This document shows positions 17,427-25,521 of a stretch of DNA of 64,000 nucleotides, one piece after another. A model generated the notes under the pieces. It was not told the DNA's origin and did not search any database. It saw only the letters and a list, made by a program, of their open reading frames with translations. The first letter of the stretch is position 1; every line of letters begins with the position of its first letter. The translations under genes and the position numbers were made by a program. Source of the stretch: Psychrobacter sp. FDAARGOS_221. GTDB lineage: Bacteria > Pseudomonadota > Gammaproteobacteria > Pseudomonadales > Moraxellaceae. The stretch is from the NCBI RefSeq assembly GCF_002313155.2, contig NZ_NWFK02000001.1:2790001-2854000 (forward strand), given 5' to 3'.

Positions 17427-17893
17427 TCTGGGATACTCTCGGTATATTCGGCAACAAGCACATCCCAAGCGTGATCACGCTCTTTTGCGCTCACATCAAG
17501 ACCAGCATCTTTAAGCTCTTTGACAGTTGGCTTATCTGCTGTCATATCAAGATTTAAGCCACGCATTGACTCAGTGATGACAGCTAAACGCTCAACAGAT
17601 GCCTCTGAATCATCATCGCTTTCAGTAGCATTTGCACCTGCATCATCGCTTTGAGCCGTATCAGCACCTGAATCTGCTGCGATATCTTCATCAACGCCCA
17701 ATGAACCGCTTGCATTTTTGATATCAGCATCATCGGAGAGCACCTTAACTTTAAGATAACTATCGGCTTCAAGCGCTGCCAGCTCGCTTTGCGTAACCTC
17801 AATATCTCTTGGTGTCTTTGTGAATTGCATGCCATTACGAAATCGACTTAGGCAACCGGCTGCCATCACTGATACTAAAACTTTGTTACTCAT
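17423..17893 (-). CDS. Mu-like gp35 / HI1506-type structural protein
   Basis: Protein of 156 residues resembling the Mu gp35 and Haemophilus FluMu HI1506 family found right after the major head gene. The N-terminus (VLVSVMAAGCLSRFRNGMQF, then TPRDIEVTQSELAALEAD) fits the family's N-terminal domain with the FRRaG-like core. A long acidic Ser/Asp/Ala linker (about 60-105) separates it from a small C-terminal domain with TVKELKDAGLDVSAKERDHAWD, a rho-N-like helix pair. It ends overlapping the DUF1320 gene by four bases. Confidence 0.82.
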   Translation of the reverse strand: MSNKVLVSVMAAGCLSRFRNGMQFTKTPRDIEVTQSELAALEADSYLKVKVLSDDADIKNASGSLGVDEDIAADSGADTAQSDDAGANATESDDDSEASVERLAVITESMRGLNLDMTADKPTVKELKDAGLDVSAKERDHAWDVLVAEYTESIPE

Positions 17894-17945
17894 GTTTGTG
17901 TCCTTTGATTTTTATAAAGCTAAGTTATTAAGTTATGTGATTTAA

Positions 17946-17967
17946 GGGCTGGGCGTTTTAGCCCAGC
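17946..17967 (-). other. Stem-loop between major head gene and gp35-like gene
   Basis: GCTGGGC and GCCCAGC (17948-17954, 17961-17967) form a perfect 7-bp stem with a six-base loop. No T run follows on the minus strand, so mRNA processing or stabilisation of the abundant head transcript is more likely than termination. The same stem sequence recurs at 55448-55466 in host DNA. Confidence 0.5.
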
Positions 17968-17998
17968 TTGGTGTTAAATCGTTACATTAAAAGATTGG

Positions 17999-18910
17999 TT
18001 ACACTCGCTGAGTGACTAACACATCAACCACATCTTTGTTGATGTTGGTCTGACCATTCGCCAAGCGTTCCGCTTTTACGAGCTCTAACGCTTTGGCTCG
18101 TAGTGATGGTGGGACAACTAGCAAAGTAGGCTTAATATCAAGCTCACGGCCACCGTCAGCCTTTTGTGACTGCATATGTGCAATGGCAGCGTTTAGATTG
18201 TCGCTAGTTAATGGTTTATTTGACATATACGCCATTTGCCAAAAGCCATAGCCGACGTTATGACGTGCTCGAGCGCCCCAACGGAAGATGTCTTGCATAA
18301 ATACTGACTCATCATCCAGCTTGGTCATGCTTGTCAGCTCAACGTCTTTACGCTTCTGAAAGATGATTGGCTTGATGATGTTGCTGGTATCTAGCAAATA
18401 CCACGCTGGTTCACCAGAGTCAGCATCGTAGTCAAGGTTTGATACAGTGGTGGCAGAGCCAGTACCATCGTGCTTTTCATACACGGGATGATCAGTATCA
18501 AAGAAGTTTTGGCCGTCATAGCACAGTTGGTTGCGACCGTCTTTTAATGCACCAAACACCAGCTTATCTGGATGTTGCATCGCACGGCGGCCATGTGCTT
18601 CTGCAAGTGGGGTTAATGTGCCAAGATTGTCATCTTCGATATCAGTACGTTTCACCGCAATCGTTGATTCATACAGCTTATTAACAATGGTGTAACCGTG
18701 CGTTTTAATATCATTTAGCACACGTTCACCGATCCATTCCCGCATGTCCGGCATTTCACCCAGCCATCCGTAAGTGTTGCTGGCAGTGCTAGAGGGTACG
18801 ACGGTCGCAATCTGGGTGTATTCAGGTTCAACACTGTCCAAACCTTTTTGGAATGTCTGTTTAATCGCCGTATTGAGTGCTGATAGCGTTGCAGCATTAA
18901 CTAAAGCCAT
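17999..18910 (-). CDS. Major head protein (Mu gpT-like)
   Basis: Major capsid subunit of 303 residues, Mu gpT family. Recognised from the N-terminal VNAATLSALNTAIKQTFQKGLD with the typical Mu pattern, WLGEMPDMREWIGERVLNDI, the YTIVNKLYESTIAVKRTDIEDDNLG stretch (split here by eye) and a C-terminal LLVVPPSLRAKALEL. HK97-type fold by family knowledge. It follows the protease/scaffold gene, with a partial late motif (18949-18958) about 38 bases before the start. Confidence 0.95.
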   Translation of the reverse strand: MALVNAATLSALNTAIKQTFQKGLDSVEPEYTQIATVVPSSTASNTYGWLGEMPDMREWIGERVLNDIKTHGYTIVNKLYESTIAVKRTDIEDDNLGTLTPLAEAHGRRAMQHPDKLVFGALKDGRNQLCYDGQNFFDTDHPVYEKHDGTGSATTVSNLDYDADSGEPAWYLLDTSNIIKPIIFQKRKDVELTSMTKLDDESVFMQDIFRWGARARHNVGYGFWQMAYMSNKPLTSDNLNAAIAHMQSQKADGGRELDIKPTLLVVPPSLRAKALELVKAERLANGQTNINKDVVDVLVTQRV

Positions 18911-18948
18911 GAGCTTGTTCCTTATGTTTTATGATTTACTTGAATAAA

Positions 18949-18958
18949 TTTACTGATT
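18949..18958 (-). promoter_or_regulatory. Partial late-motif copy upstream of major head gene
   Basis: The first block AATCAGTAAA is exact on the minus strand, but the TTTAATAA block is missing at the usual spacing. It is 38 bases before the major head gene. It may be a decayed or weak site giving extra head mRNA, or chance. Confidence 0.25.
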
Positions 18959-18983
18959 AATAAAGTGTTAAAGCAGGTGTTGC

Positions 18984-19451
18984 TTAATCTAAGACAACAC
19001 CCATTTGAGCCAGGACTGCTTGTTGCGCACTGTTTAGCTCTGTGCTTTTGTCATCTTTGGGTGATGTATTTGGTAAGTTACTGTCGCCAATAATTGCTGC
19101 TTTGGTTGATACAAACTTATTAAAGTCAGCCAAGCCTTGCTCAGTTGAGCAACATTTTGTGTAAAACTCTTTATCAGCAGGGGCAATCTTTTTATCTACA
19201 ATAGCCGTGTTAATGGCCGTCTCTACTGCTTCTTGATGCTTTGCAGCTTTCATGTCTGCAAGCTGTTGTTTAGCAGTATTAAGCTCAGTGACCACTTGAG
19301 TGTGGGTTGCTTGCGGCACAAAGCTATTTAAATCAGGCGTTTGTGGCTCTTTTTCTGACTTAGCAGCTTTTAATGCTTTGATAGCGTCAAGCACTGCTGC
19401 TTGATCAGCATCCTCAGGTAAGCCAAGGGCTTTTAATAATTCTGGATCCAT
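18984..19451 (-). CDS. Internal in-frame scaffold product (Mu gpZ-like)
   Basis: An in-frame ATG at 19451 begins MDPELLKALGLPEDADQ, exactly at the protease-scaffold border. It is preceded by AAAAGGA seven bases upstream, a good ribosome-binding site. Mu makes its scaffold Z from the 3' part of gene I in the same way. The product would be 155 residues and largely coiled coil. Confidence 0.68.
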   Translation of the reverse strand: MDPELLKALGLPEDADQAAVLDAIKALKAAKSEKEPQTPDLNSFVPQATHTQVVTELNTAKQQLADMKAAKHQEAVETAINTAIVDKKIAPADKEFYTKCCSTEQGLADFNKFVSTKAAIIGDSNLPNTSPKDDKSTELNSAQQAVLAQMGVVLD

Positions 19452-19952
19452 AGGAGTGTCCTTTTGCGTTGGGTTGGTGGTTGCATTATTTAGGGCGGGT
19501 ACATTTAAGTTCGGCTTGTTGGTCAAGCCGACACTAGCTAGTGCATGTACCACGCCATCTTTGGTGACGTTAAAGGCGGGGCTGTAGAATTTATAACGCT
19601 TATCGGCTATGACTTGTTTGCCAAGACCATTGAGCTCAAGCAATCCCAAGATATGGTTGTTCTCAATCTTAAGCTGAGTTATCCAGCCGCTAGCTTCAGT
19701 GTTTGGTGTGGTTTCACTGGCATGGTCGATATCTAAGATAAACGGCAGGGTGGTGTTTTTAATGACCGCTTCAGGGTCGCTGTTGTTCCAGCTACGTCCA
19801 TCACGTCCACTAAACTTACCAATGGGAATAAGCGGCAACCATAGCCCGCTGTCTGTATTAGAGTCAGACGGCAAGCTACGGCAAAGTGCAGTGATAACGT
19901 CACTTTGACTTTGATTGGTATTGTTAAGCGTGGTATATAGAGGTGTTTTCAT
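18984..19952 (-). CDS. Prohead protease (Mu gpI-like) with scaffold C-terminus
   Basis: Protein of 322 residues of the Mu I protease family. The N-terminal protease domain (about 1-165) contains the family sequence WLPLIPIGKFSGRDGRSW, LDIDHAS (the catalytic His candidate) and KFYSPAFNV (the Ser candidate). The C-terminal half (from about residue 168, MDPELLKALGLPEDADQ) is a helical, Gln/Ala/Lys-rich scaffold domain. As in Mu, the scaffold alone may be made from an internal start at 19451. The protease matures the prohead. A late motif ends 33 bases before the start. Confidence 0.93.
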   Translation of the reverse strand: MKTPLYTTLNNTNQSQSDVITALCRSLPSDSNTDSGLWLPLIPIGKFSGRDGRSWNNSDPEAVIKNTTLPFILDIDHASETTPNTEASGWITQLKIENNHILGLLELNGLGKQVIADKRYKFYSPAFNVTKDGVVHALASVGLTNKPNLNVPALNNATTNPTQKDTPMDPELLKALGLPEDADQAAVLDAIKALKAAKSEKEPQTPDLNSFVPQATHTQVVTELNTAKQQLADMKAAKHQEAVETAINTAIVDKKIAPADKEFYTKCCSTEQGLADFNKFVSTKAAIIGDSNLPNTSPKDDKSTELNSAQQAVLAQMGVVLD

Positions 19953-19985
19953 ATTGCTTAGATTAGCAATATGTCAAGGAGGGTA

Positions 19986-20007
19986 TTATTAAAGTGGTTT
20001 ACTGATT
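19986..20007 (-). promoter_or_regulatory. Late-promoter-like motif, copy 4 (protease and head unit)
   Basis: Minus strand AATCAGTAAA, CCAC, TTTAATAA, an exact match to the consensus. It lies 33 bases before the protease gene and just past the + strand promoter of the tRNA-like element, so the two promoters diverge from overlapping DNA. Confidence 0.62.
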
Positions 20008-20012
20008 TTTAC

Positions 20013-20040
20013 TTGATAGGAGTGGGGTTTGGCGTATAAT
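20013..20040 (+). promoter_or_regulatory. Sigma70-like promoter for the + strand tRNA-like element
   Basis: TTGATA (20013-20018), 16-base spacer, TATAAT (20035-20040). It points into 20047 onward, against the phage operon. No protein-coding frame starts behind it. Confidence 0.55.
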
Positions 20041-20046
20041 ATTAGT

Positions 20047-20190
20047 TAGTTTTTATGTTGTAGAGCCCAATTCAGGTAGAAGGGATTGTTAACTGTGGTT
20101 TTGTAGTATTATGATGGCGGTATTACAAAAATAGGTTAGCAAGTGACGTTGGTTCAAATCCAACCCAACATAAAAACGCCATCTTTTCTT
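20047..20190 (+). ncRNA. Candidate structured RNA with tRNA-like ends, antisense in head operon
   Basis: TATGTTG (20054-20060) pairs perfectly with CAACATA (20166-20172) like an acceptor stem, and is followed by TA at the usual 8-9 positions. GTTGG-TTCAAAT-CCAAC (20148-20164) is a textbook T-arm with a perfect B-box. A D-arm-like CCC-AATTCAGGTAGAA-GGG follows the 5' strand. The middle is not tRNA: a 10-bp stem TTTTGTAGTA/TATTACAAAA (20099-20130, one G-U) has loop bases GATGGCG that are complementary to CGCCATC at 20177-20183, just before TTTTCTT. The element is 119 nt, without a normal anticodon arm. It could be a tRNA-derived remnant or a regulatory RNA. Transcription is inferred from the promoter at 20013-20040. 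Confidence 0.45.
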
Positions 20191-21508
20191 ATAACTCCCC
20201 CCACAGTAGTTCAAACGCCCTTAAAGTAGATAGCTCATCCTTAGATAACGCCGACCCTGTTTTTACCAAATTCAATAAAATTTGTTTTTTCTCGCCATTG
20301 GTATCTTTTGTTTTGACAGCATAATCAACTTTAACGAGTAGCTTTCCATTTTGTTGAGCGTAAACAAACACTAATGTATCAAGTGCATTCTTTTGCCGTT
20401 GTTGCTCTTTACTCTGTAATAAAATTGCAGTAGGGTTTTGTAGCTCGATTGGTAAGTTTTGCCAGAACTCTATATCTAAATGCTTATCTAATTTCTGCTT
20501 ACTATCTCTTAAACCATGCAATATATCCACATCTCGTACGGCAATAATGCGATGGTATGGCGCTTTACCCAGTTGCTCAAGCTTATCAACAACCTCATCT
20601 TTTATAGTGCCAACTGCCAGCGTATTGCCATAAGCACGCTTATTCTCAGCAATATCAGTAACCATGTCATGTACCACTTTAGCTATCATCGCTTTTTGAG
20701 CTGTATCATTAAGCAAGGCTGTCATGGTGGCATTGGCTAAGCCTGGGTTTTGCGTCACGACCTGTGACAGCTTATCTGTCACCATCTCAAGCGCTTTATG
20801 TTCGTGATGCTTACCGACATTATATTCAAATCCTGGATCAATACCCTTGGGCACTTTATGAATACGACCAGTTGATTTATTCACCCAGTCATGCAATTCA
20901 ACCTCGGGTGATTTGCTGATACCCATTTTCTCCGCTTTTTCAGCAGTTAGGCTTTGCACCCAGCACTTACAGCCCCAGCCATTCATAGGCATATGTGTTT
21001 GCCAGAACGGGTCATCAACATGCAATACCAAGCTCTCAAACCCTTTGTGTTCAAGTCTATGTTCTTTGCTTGGCCCAAGGCGATAGCGTAAGTAAGGGTG
21101 AGTGGCTTTGTTAGTCTCAAACCGATGCCAAGAGCCTGTGTGATAAGACTGAGTTTTATTAACGCTGTAGACCTTTCTTAATCGACGGTTTGACAATCGG
21201 GTTATTTTTTCGCCAGTTACCTCATCTGCTTGCTCAAAGTTACCCCAGCCAGACTCACCAAGTCGATTAAGTATGCCTTTTTTAAATGTGTAAAAACTTT
21301 GTCCTTCAGCAACGGCTTCAATTACAGATTGATGGATGTCATCTAATACATCCATCTCCATAATCTTAGCAACCGTAAACTTTGAGGCATGCTGTTGTGC
21401 GTATATCTCTGACCAGTTATAGCTGGTTGCCAGCTTTTTACTCTTAATATAAGCAATGGCCTCATGAGGTATAACTTTGGGTTCGTCATCTAAAAGTTTG
21501 TCCGCCAT
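20189..21508 (-). CDS. MuF head protein with C-terminal nuclease-like (PBECR-type) domain
   Basis: Protein of 439 residues. The N-terminal 250 residues are the Mu gpF / SPP1 gp7 head morphogenesis family: SNRRLRKVYSVNKTQSYHTG, YLRYRLGPSKEHR and MPMNGWGCKCWVQSLT with the conserved Cys pair. The C-terminal 120 residues (from about HRIIAVRDVDILHGLRDSKQ through LPIELQNPTAILLQ and LLVKVDYAV) resemble the phage Barnase-EndoU-ColicinE5/RelE-like nuclease domains often fused to MuF, which may act on host RNA after ejection. It overlaps the portal stop by one base. The nuclease assignment rests on pattern and position. Confidence 0.85.
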   Translation of the reverse strand: MADKLLDDEPKVIPHEAIAYIKSKKLATSYNWSEIYAQQHASKFTVAKIMEMDVLDDIHQSVIEAVAEGQSFYTFKKGILNRLGESGWGNFEQADEVTGEKITRLSNRRLRKVYSVNKTQSYHTGSWHRFETNKATHPYLRYRLGPSKEHRLEHKGFESLVLHVDDPFWQTHMPMNGWGCKCWVQSLTAEKAEKMGISKSPEVELHDWVNKSTGRIHKVPKGIDPGFEYNVGKHHEHKALEMVTDKLSQVVTQNPGLANATMTALLNDTAQKAMIAKVVHDMVTDIAENKRAYGNTLAVGTIKDEVVDKLEQLGKAPYHRIIAVRDVDILHGLRDSKQKLDKHLDIEFWQNLPIELQNPTAILLQSKEQQRQKNALDTLVFVYAQQNGKLLVKVDYAVKTKDTNGEKKQILLNLVKTGSALSKDELSTLRAFELLWGEL

Positions 21509-23010
21509 TATTTAACCCCATCAGCAAAAGCCTTAATGCCAGCCAATGCCAACGCATCCGCAATATCACTGGTGTTTAATTGAGCGTCATTAAGAAGAGT
21601 TAGCATCTCATCAAAGCTATTTGCGCTTTGTAGCTGTGTGACCAACGCTTTAATAGATTGCTCGGTCACATTGATAAAGCCGTCTAAATCATCGTCATCT
21701 TCAATATCCAAAGCAGGATTAGCCGTGTTTAACTGTGTTGTACTGTTTAGAGGGGGCATCTGATTAGGCATGATGCCTTGAGCCGTTGGTGCTACCAGCA
21801 ACTCCTCATCCTCTTGTGGATCAGGGATGCCAAGTTTGTCACGAACAAAGTTCTGTGGCACTTTAAGCCCCAGTGGTATCAGCTTTGATAGACCATCAAC
21901 CAGCCCTGCAATGTCCTCAGGTTCTGGTACGTGCAGGACAAATTTCGGGTAGACCTCTTGTACGCCATAGTTAAAGTCAATGTACGGCTTAATCAGTTGC
22001 TGATTAATCGTAGCCGCCAATTGCTTAGCATCAGCTTTGAGCAAGTCCAAGCGCACTTCGTTGTGTACTTGTGACTGAGCATTGCTGCTGCCATCATCAG
22101 CCGTCATCGTCTGCCCAAGCACGGCTTTGCTGATTTGCTTGTCCAGCCAGTTTGCTAGATTCTCAAACAGACTTTCGCCACCCGTTGAGCTTGCGGCTTG
22201 GATAAACTCCAGCTGCATACTCTCAGGTATAATGGCCGCCGCATCTGTACCAATATTTGCCACAGCACGCTTTAAGATGGTTTTGTCTTGATCCGATGCG
22301 CCATTGCCGTATTTGCCCACACGGATGGGCATACCAAAGACCTCGCAGAACGCCATCCAGTCTGTTAGGGCATAGGTTTTACACATATAGCTAAGTGCTG
22401 CCATGCGTGCAAGGCCACCACGGATGGGCACACCCGCTTTTAGCTTGGGTTGATGCACCACAAACTTATAAGCAGGCAGATGCTGACCTGCCGTGCCGTC
22501 CTCATTGCGTAGCCTGAGTGTATATGCATCGTCAGCTGCATAAGTAAAATAACGAGGGTCGCACCATTTATATTCTGTTGGCTTAAAGCTCTGCCACATT
22601 ACTTCACACGCAGCAAAGCCTTTGCCAAGCCCATCAACTAACGCACTGATTAGGTCATCAAATTCAGCTGACTGCACCAAGTTATTGATATCATCAGCAA
22701 TCTTTTGTCCTAATTCGTCATCACTGCCAGGCTCAACGTGTCTATCTAATCCCTCAATTGCCAGCTTACGAGTGCGAATCACACTGCCATAGTGTGGCTC
22801 ACGCTCTTCCATTTCTTCGGCAAGCGTTAGGTAGTCGTATATATCACCTTGGTTAGCAGCCGCTAGTACATTGGCAAGCTTAACAGGATTTAACCCCTTG
22901 GCTATGCTGTCATCATTCCAAGCACGGCGCACACCAGTCATGGATGCTGTCGCAATCTCTTGCTCTAATATTCTTTTGCCTTTTTTGCTGGTTGGCTCAA
23001 TTTCTTTCAC
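21508..23010 (-). CDS. Portal protein (DUF935, Mu gp29-like)
   Basis: Portal of 500 residues, DUF935 family, the twelve-subunit ring at the DNA entry vertex. Recognised by YDYLTLAEEMEEREPHYGSV with the shared RxxHxxSvixtRk core (SVIRTRKLAIEG), WCDPRYFTY, KFVVHQPK and LTDWMAFCEVFGMPIRVGKY. The C-terminus carries the LGIPDPQEDEELL stretch. It overlaps the terminase stop by four bases and touches MuF. Confidence 0.94.
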   Translation of the reverse strand: MKEIEPTSKKGKRILEQEIATASMTGVRRAWNDDSIAKGLNPVKLANVLAAANQGDIYDYLTLAEEMEEREPHYGSVIRTRKLAIEGLDRHVEPGSDDELGQKIADDINNLVQSAEFDDLISALVDGLGKGFAACEVMWQSFKPTEYKWCDPRYFTYAADDAYTLRLRNEDGTAGQHLPAYKFVVHQPKLKAGVPIRGGLARMAALSYMCKTYALTDWMAFCEVFGMPIRVGKYGNGASDQDKTILKRAVANIGTDAAAIIPESMQLEFIQAASSTGGESLFENLANWLDKQISKAVLGQTMTADDGSSNAQSQVHNEVRLDLLKADAKQLAATINQQLIKPYIDFNYGVQEVYPKFVLHVPEPEDIAGLVDGLSKLIPLGLKVPQNFVRDKLGIPDPQEDEELLVAPTAQGIMPNQMPPLNSTTQLNTANPALDIEDDDDLDGFINVTEQSIKALVTQLQSANSFDEMLTLLNDAQLNTSDIADALALAGIKAFADGVK

Positions 23011-24644
23011 AGCACGCCTCGCTTAAATCCATAAAATTCGGTGTTGTCATCATCTTGATCAATAGTGTCGTTTTTAACGCTCTCATAGCCGTATTCACGC
23101 ACCTTGGCTTCAATAGTAAACTGTGCATGACGTAGCAGTAATAACGATATGGCAGTATCAGCATGGCGTTTGATGCCTTGTCTGTCTTCACTAGCCGTCG
23201 CAGTGGGTATCTTTGGTATACCTCTAACCACTCTAAATGCCCGTAAATCCGCCAGCACTCGATCTGTTTTAGGTATCTTCTTAAACGTACCATCTTCTAA
23301 TGCAGATTTTAAAGGCGGGGTATTGTTTCTATACCACGGGTCACTAAAGATGACCTCATCAATCAGACCAGTTTGCTTTTTTTCATCCCAGCGTCCAAAC
23401 TCATCTGCTGCTGCTTCAGCCAAATACCCGCCGTTGCCTCGGGCATCAAATGCACCGCCCGCAAAGTTAGGCAGTCGCTTTAAAATATAATCAACGATGA
23501 TTTGTTCTTGTTGCTTGTAGGGCATCTTGCCAAGCTCAACAATAAACTGTACTTCCAAGTCCAAGTTATGTTGTTCAGCTCCCACGCTCAGTGAAGTCAG
23601 GTTACTACTACGGGCAAAGTCTTCACCGACATAGTGCTTTAAATTAGGATTTAAGCCGTCTAAAAGGGGCTTTAAATGTTCTTCACACCAGTCTTGTATT
23701 TCGCTACGTCTGATATGCTCATCAACCAAGCTAAAGTCATCTGTTTTAATAAGACTAATAACAGGCGTGCCTTTATCCATATTCTTTTCAATCATGGCAC
23801 GGGTCAGCCAGTTACCAGAGCCATGCTTGGGCACACACATATATTCTTCTTGAGCGTCTTCTTCACTTTCGGTATCGTTCAGCAAGTTTTGTATCCACTG
23901 ACGCTCGCCCTCAATCGTGTATTCACCGCCAGTGACTTGGCATTTACCCAGCACCTGACAAATACGCTGATACAAGCCATCACGGCAAGCATCTTCAATG
24001 GTGATAGTGTGTACAGAGCCACGCTTTTTACCAGATCGGCAATCTTTAATGTACTCATTAAAAGGACTGTCATCGCCATTGTGCGTAGAGATAATGCGGA
24101 CTTTACTGCCCCACATAGTTAAGGCCATTGCAGCCTTTAATACTTCAGCAAAGCGGTCGTGGAATGCCGCCTCATCAATGACCACGTTACCTTGCATACC
24201 ACGCAGGTTTTTTGGACTGGATGATAAGGCTTTAACTTTAAAGCCTGACGCAAAGTAAATAACAAAGACCTGAATGTCTTTGTCTTCATCGTTAAACACA
24301 TCTTCCTGTGTTTCACTTGCAGCATAACCGTAAGCCTTGGCCCACATAGCGACGGCGTCAATATATTCGCGCGCCATCTCTTTATTTGAGCCAATATAGA
24401 ACGTGTCACAACCGCCCGCTGTACGGCTCATACTGGCATCAAGCGCATTGTCCGCAGCTTCCGCCCAGGTCAAGCCAATACGGCGTGATTTTTCGCCAAC
24501 CTTGATTTGGCTATCATCGGCTATCCAGCGTTTTTGATAGCCCAACAAAACATCATTTTTATTAAACGCACTAAAGCTATCTAAAAAGTTTTGACACTCA
24601 TTAGACAGCTGATTAAGTGGGCGCTCATTAACGGCATTAGTCAT
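23007..24644 (-). CDS. Terminase large subunit (Mu gp28-like)
   Basis: Packaging motor of 545 residues: N-terminal ATPase and C-terminal nuclease. The ATPase has the adenine/Walker-like GEKSRRIGLTWAEA near residue 55 and the Walker B-like NVVIDEAAFHD near residue 160, as in Mu gp28. Nuclease-type acidic motifs occur at YVGEDFARSS and FDARGNGGYLAE. The ATG at 24644 is preferred over a TTG at 24656, since it overlaps the previous stop as ATGACTAA. It forms the packaging unit with the gp27-like small subunit before it. Confidence 0.94.
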   Translation of the reverse strand: MTNAVNERPLNQLSNECQNFLDSFSAFNKNDVLLGYQKRWIADDSQIKVGEKSRRIGLTWAEAADNALDASMSRTAGGCDTFYIGSNKEMAREYIDAVAMWAKAYGYAASETQEDVFNDEDKDIQVFVIYFASGFKVKALSSSPKNLRGMQGNVVIDEAAFHDRFAEVLKAAMALTMWGSKVRIISTHNGDDSPFNEYIKDCRSGKKRGSVHTITIEDACRDGLYQRICQVLGKCQVTGGEYTIEGERQWIQNLLNDTESEEDAQEEYMCVPKHGSGNWLTRAMIEKNMDKGTPVISLIKTDDFSLVDEHIRRSEIQDWCEEHLKPLLDGLNPNLKHYVGEDFARSSNLTSLSVGAEQHNLDLEVQFIVELGKMPYKQQEQIIVDYILKRLPNFAGGAFDARGNGGYLAEAAADEFGRWDEKKQTGLIDEVIFSDPWYRNNTPPLKSALEDGTFKKIPKTDRVLADLRAFRVVRGIPKIPTATASEDRQGIKRHADTAISLLLLRHAQFTIEAKVREYGYESVKNDTIDQDDDNTEFYGFKRGVL

Positions 24645-25212
24645 TAGCGATACCAAGAATTTGATGTTTAATCATCTTGACTGTATCAGCAGACAATCCA
24701 GCTTCTGATACGGCTTGCTCGGCGGTATCGGCGGCAAGTGTGGCGATCTCCTTACGTATCGCTTGCTCACGCTTAAAGCTACTGGTTTCAGCTTGCTCAA
24801 CACGCTGTACCACAAGGGCTAACTGGTTAAGTGCTTTGATATCAACGCCGTCTTCACTTTCACCCACGGTCATTGTGGTTTCAAAAGCCAGCTGCTTGAT
24901 AAACTCCATCAGCATTTTGCCCACATCGCTTTGCGGTGCTTCACCAAACTGCTTAGTCCAAATCTCTGCCATCTCACGGCTTTCACGAATACGGGCAGAC
25001 ATTTGCTCCATACGAGTGCTAAAGCGATTAAGCCCGCTACGACTTAAGCAGTGTTCCTCATCAAGACCGGCGTCCAAGATGAGCTGATTTATCTCAGATA
25101 ATATCTTGGCCTGTGATAGCTTTTTATCACGTAGCATCAGCGTTAGTTGGCTTTTGATGTCACTAGGGAGTAGATCCACTTTGCTTGCACGTCCTCGTGT
25201 CTTGTCAGTCAT
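24637..25212 (-). CDS. DUF3486, Mu gp27-like small terminase subunit
   Basis: Protein of 191 residues, DUF3486 family, the partner of Mu gp28 in DNA packaging. It begins TDKTRGRASKVDLLPSDIK with the family core (the RGRxSKvd-LP pattern), then HCLSRSGLNRFSTRMEQM, a DNA-binding-like region, and a long helical C-terminus. It overlaps the terminase gene by eight bases and follows the gp26-like gene at eight bases. Confidence 0.92.
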   Translation of the reverse strand: MTDKTRGRASKVDLLPSDIKSQLTLMLRDKKLSQAKILSEINQLILDAGLDEEHCLSRSGLNRFSTRMEQMSARIRESREMAEIWTKQFGEAPQSDVGKMLMEFIKQLAFETTMTVGESEDGVDIKALNQLALVVQRVEQAETSSFKREQAIRKEIATLAADTAEQAVSEAGLSADTVKMIKHQILGIAND

Positions 25213-25220
25213 AGCTATCC

Positions 25221-25520
25221 TTAATACTTCGGATTAGGCTTTTTAACACCATCAACGACGCTCACGCCGTTTGTAACATCAAGACCACGCTGGGTGATTG
25301 TTGCTACTAATAAGTCAGAGCCTGTCACATCAATATGATTTACTTTAACCAGCCCTTGCTCCTCAAGCCACAGCATATGGTTACGCACTAAGTCCATGCT
25401 GATACTGTGACCGTATTGAGCGAGGCAGGTTTGCAAGATGTTTTGGTTGGCGTCGTTATTGCAAGCAACCAATGCTTGAAGCAGTGCTAGGCGCTGATCT
25501 GCTATAATTAAATTGGTCAC
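25221..25520 (-). CDS. Mu gp26-like winged-helix protein
   Basis: Protein of 99 residues with a winged helix-turn-helix pattern: an N-terminal helix ADQRLALLQALVAC, then AQYGHSISMDLVRNHMLWLEEQGLV, then a wing ending ATITQRGLDV. It matches the gp26-like family found between DUF2730 and gp27 in Mu-like phages. The exact role is not known; a link to packaging regulation is inference from position. Neighbouring gaps are one base and eight bases. Confidence 0.85.
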   Translation of the reverse strand: MTNLIIADQRLALLQALVACNNDANQNILQTCLAQYGHSISMDLVRNHMLWLEEQGLVKVNHIDVTGSDLLVATITQRGLDVTNGVSVVDGVKKPNPKY

Positions 25521-25521
25521 G

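Noticed and set aside
17946..17967. Terminator after the major head gene
   Set aside because: Perfect stem but no T run on the minus strand; listed only as a stem-loop.
20055..20172. Functional tRNA gene
   Set aside because: Acceptor-like and T-arm parts are good, but there is no proper anticodon arm and the length is 118-119 nt; kept only as a tRNA-like candidate.
23676..24122. A + strand frame of 148 codons inside the terminase gene
   Set aside because: Shadow of the well-supported terminase frame; no ribosome site or family pattern.
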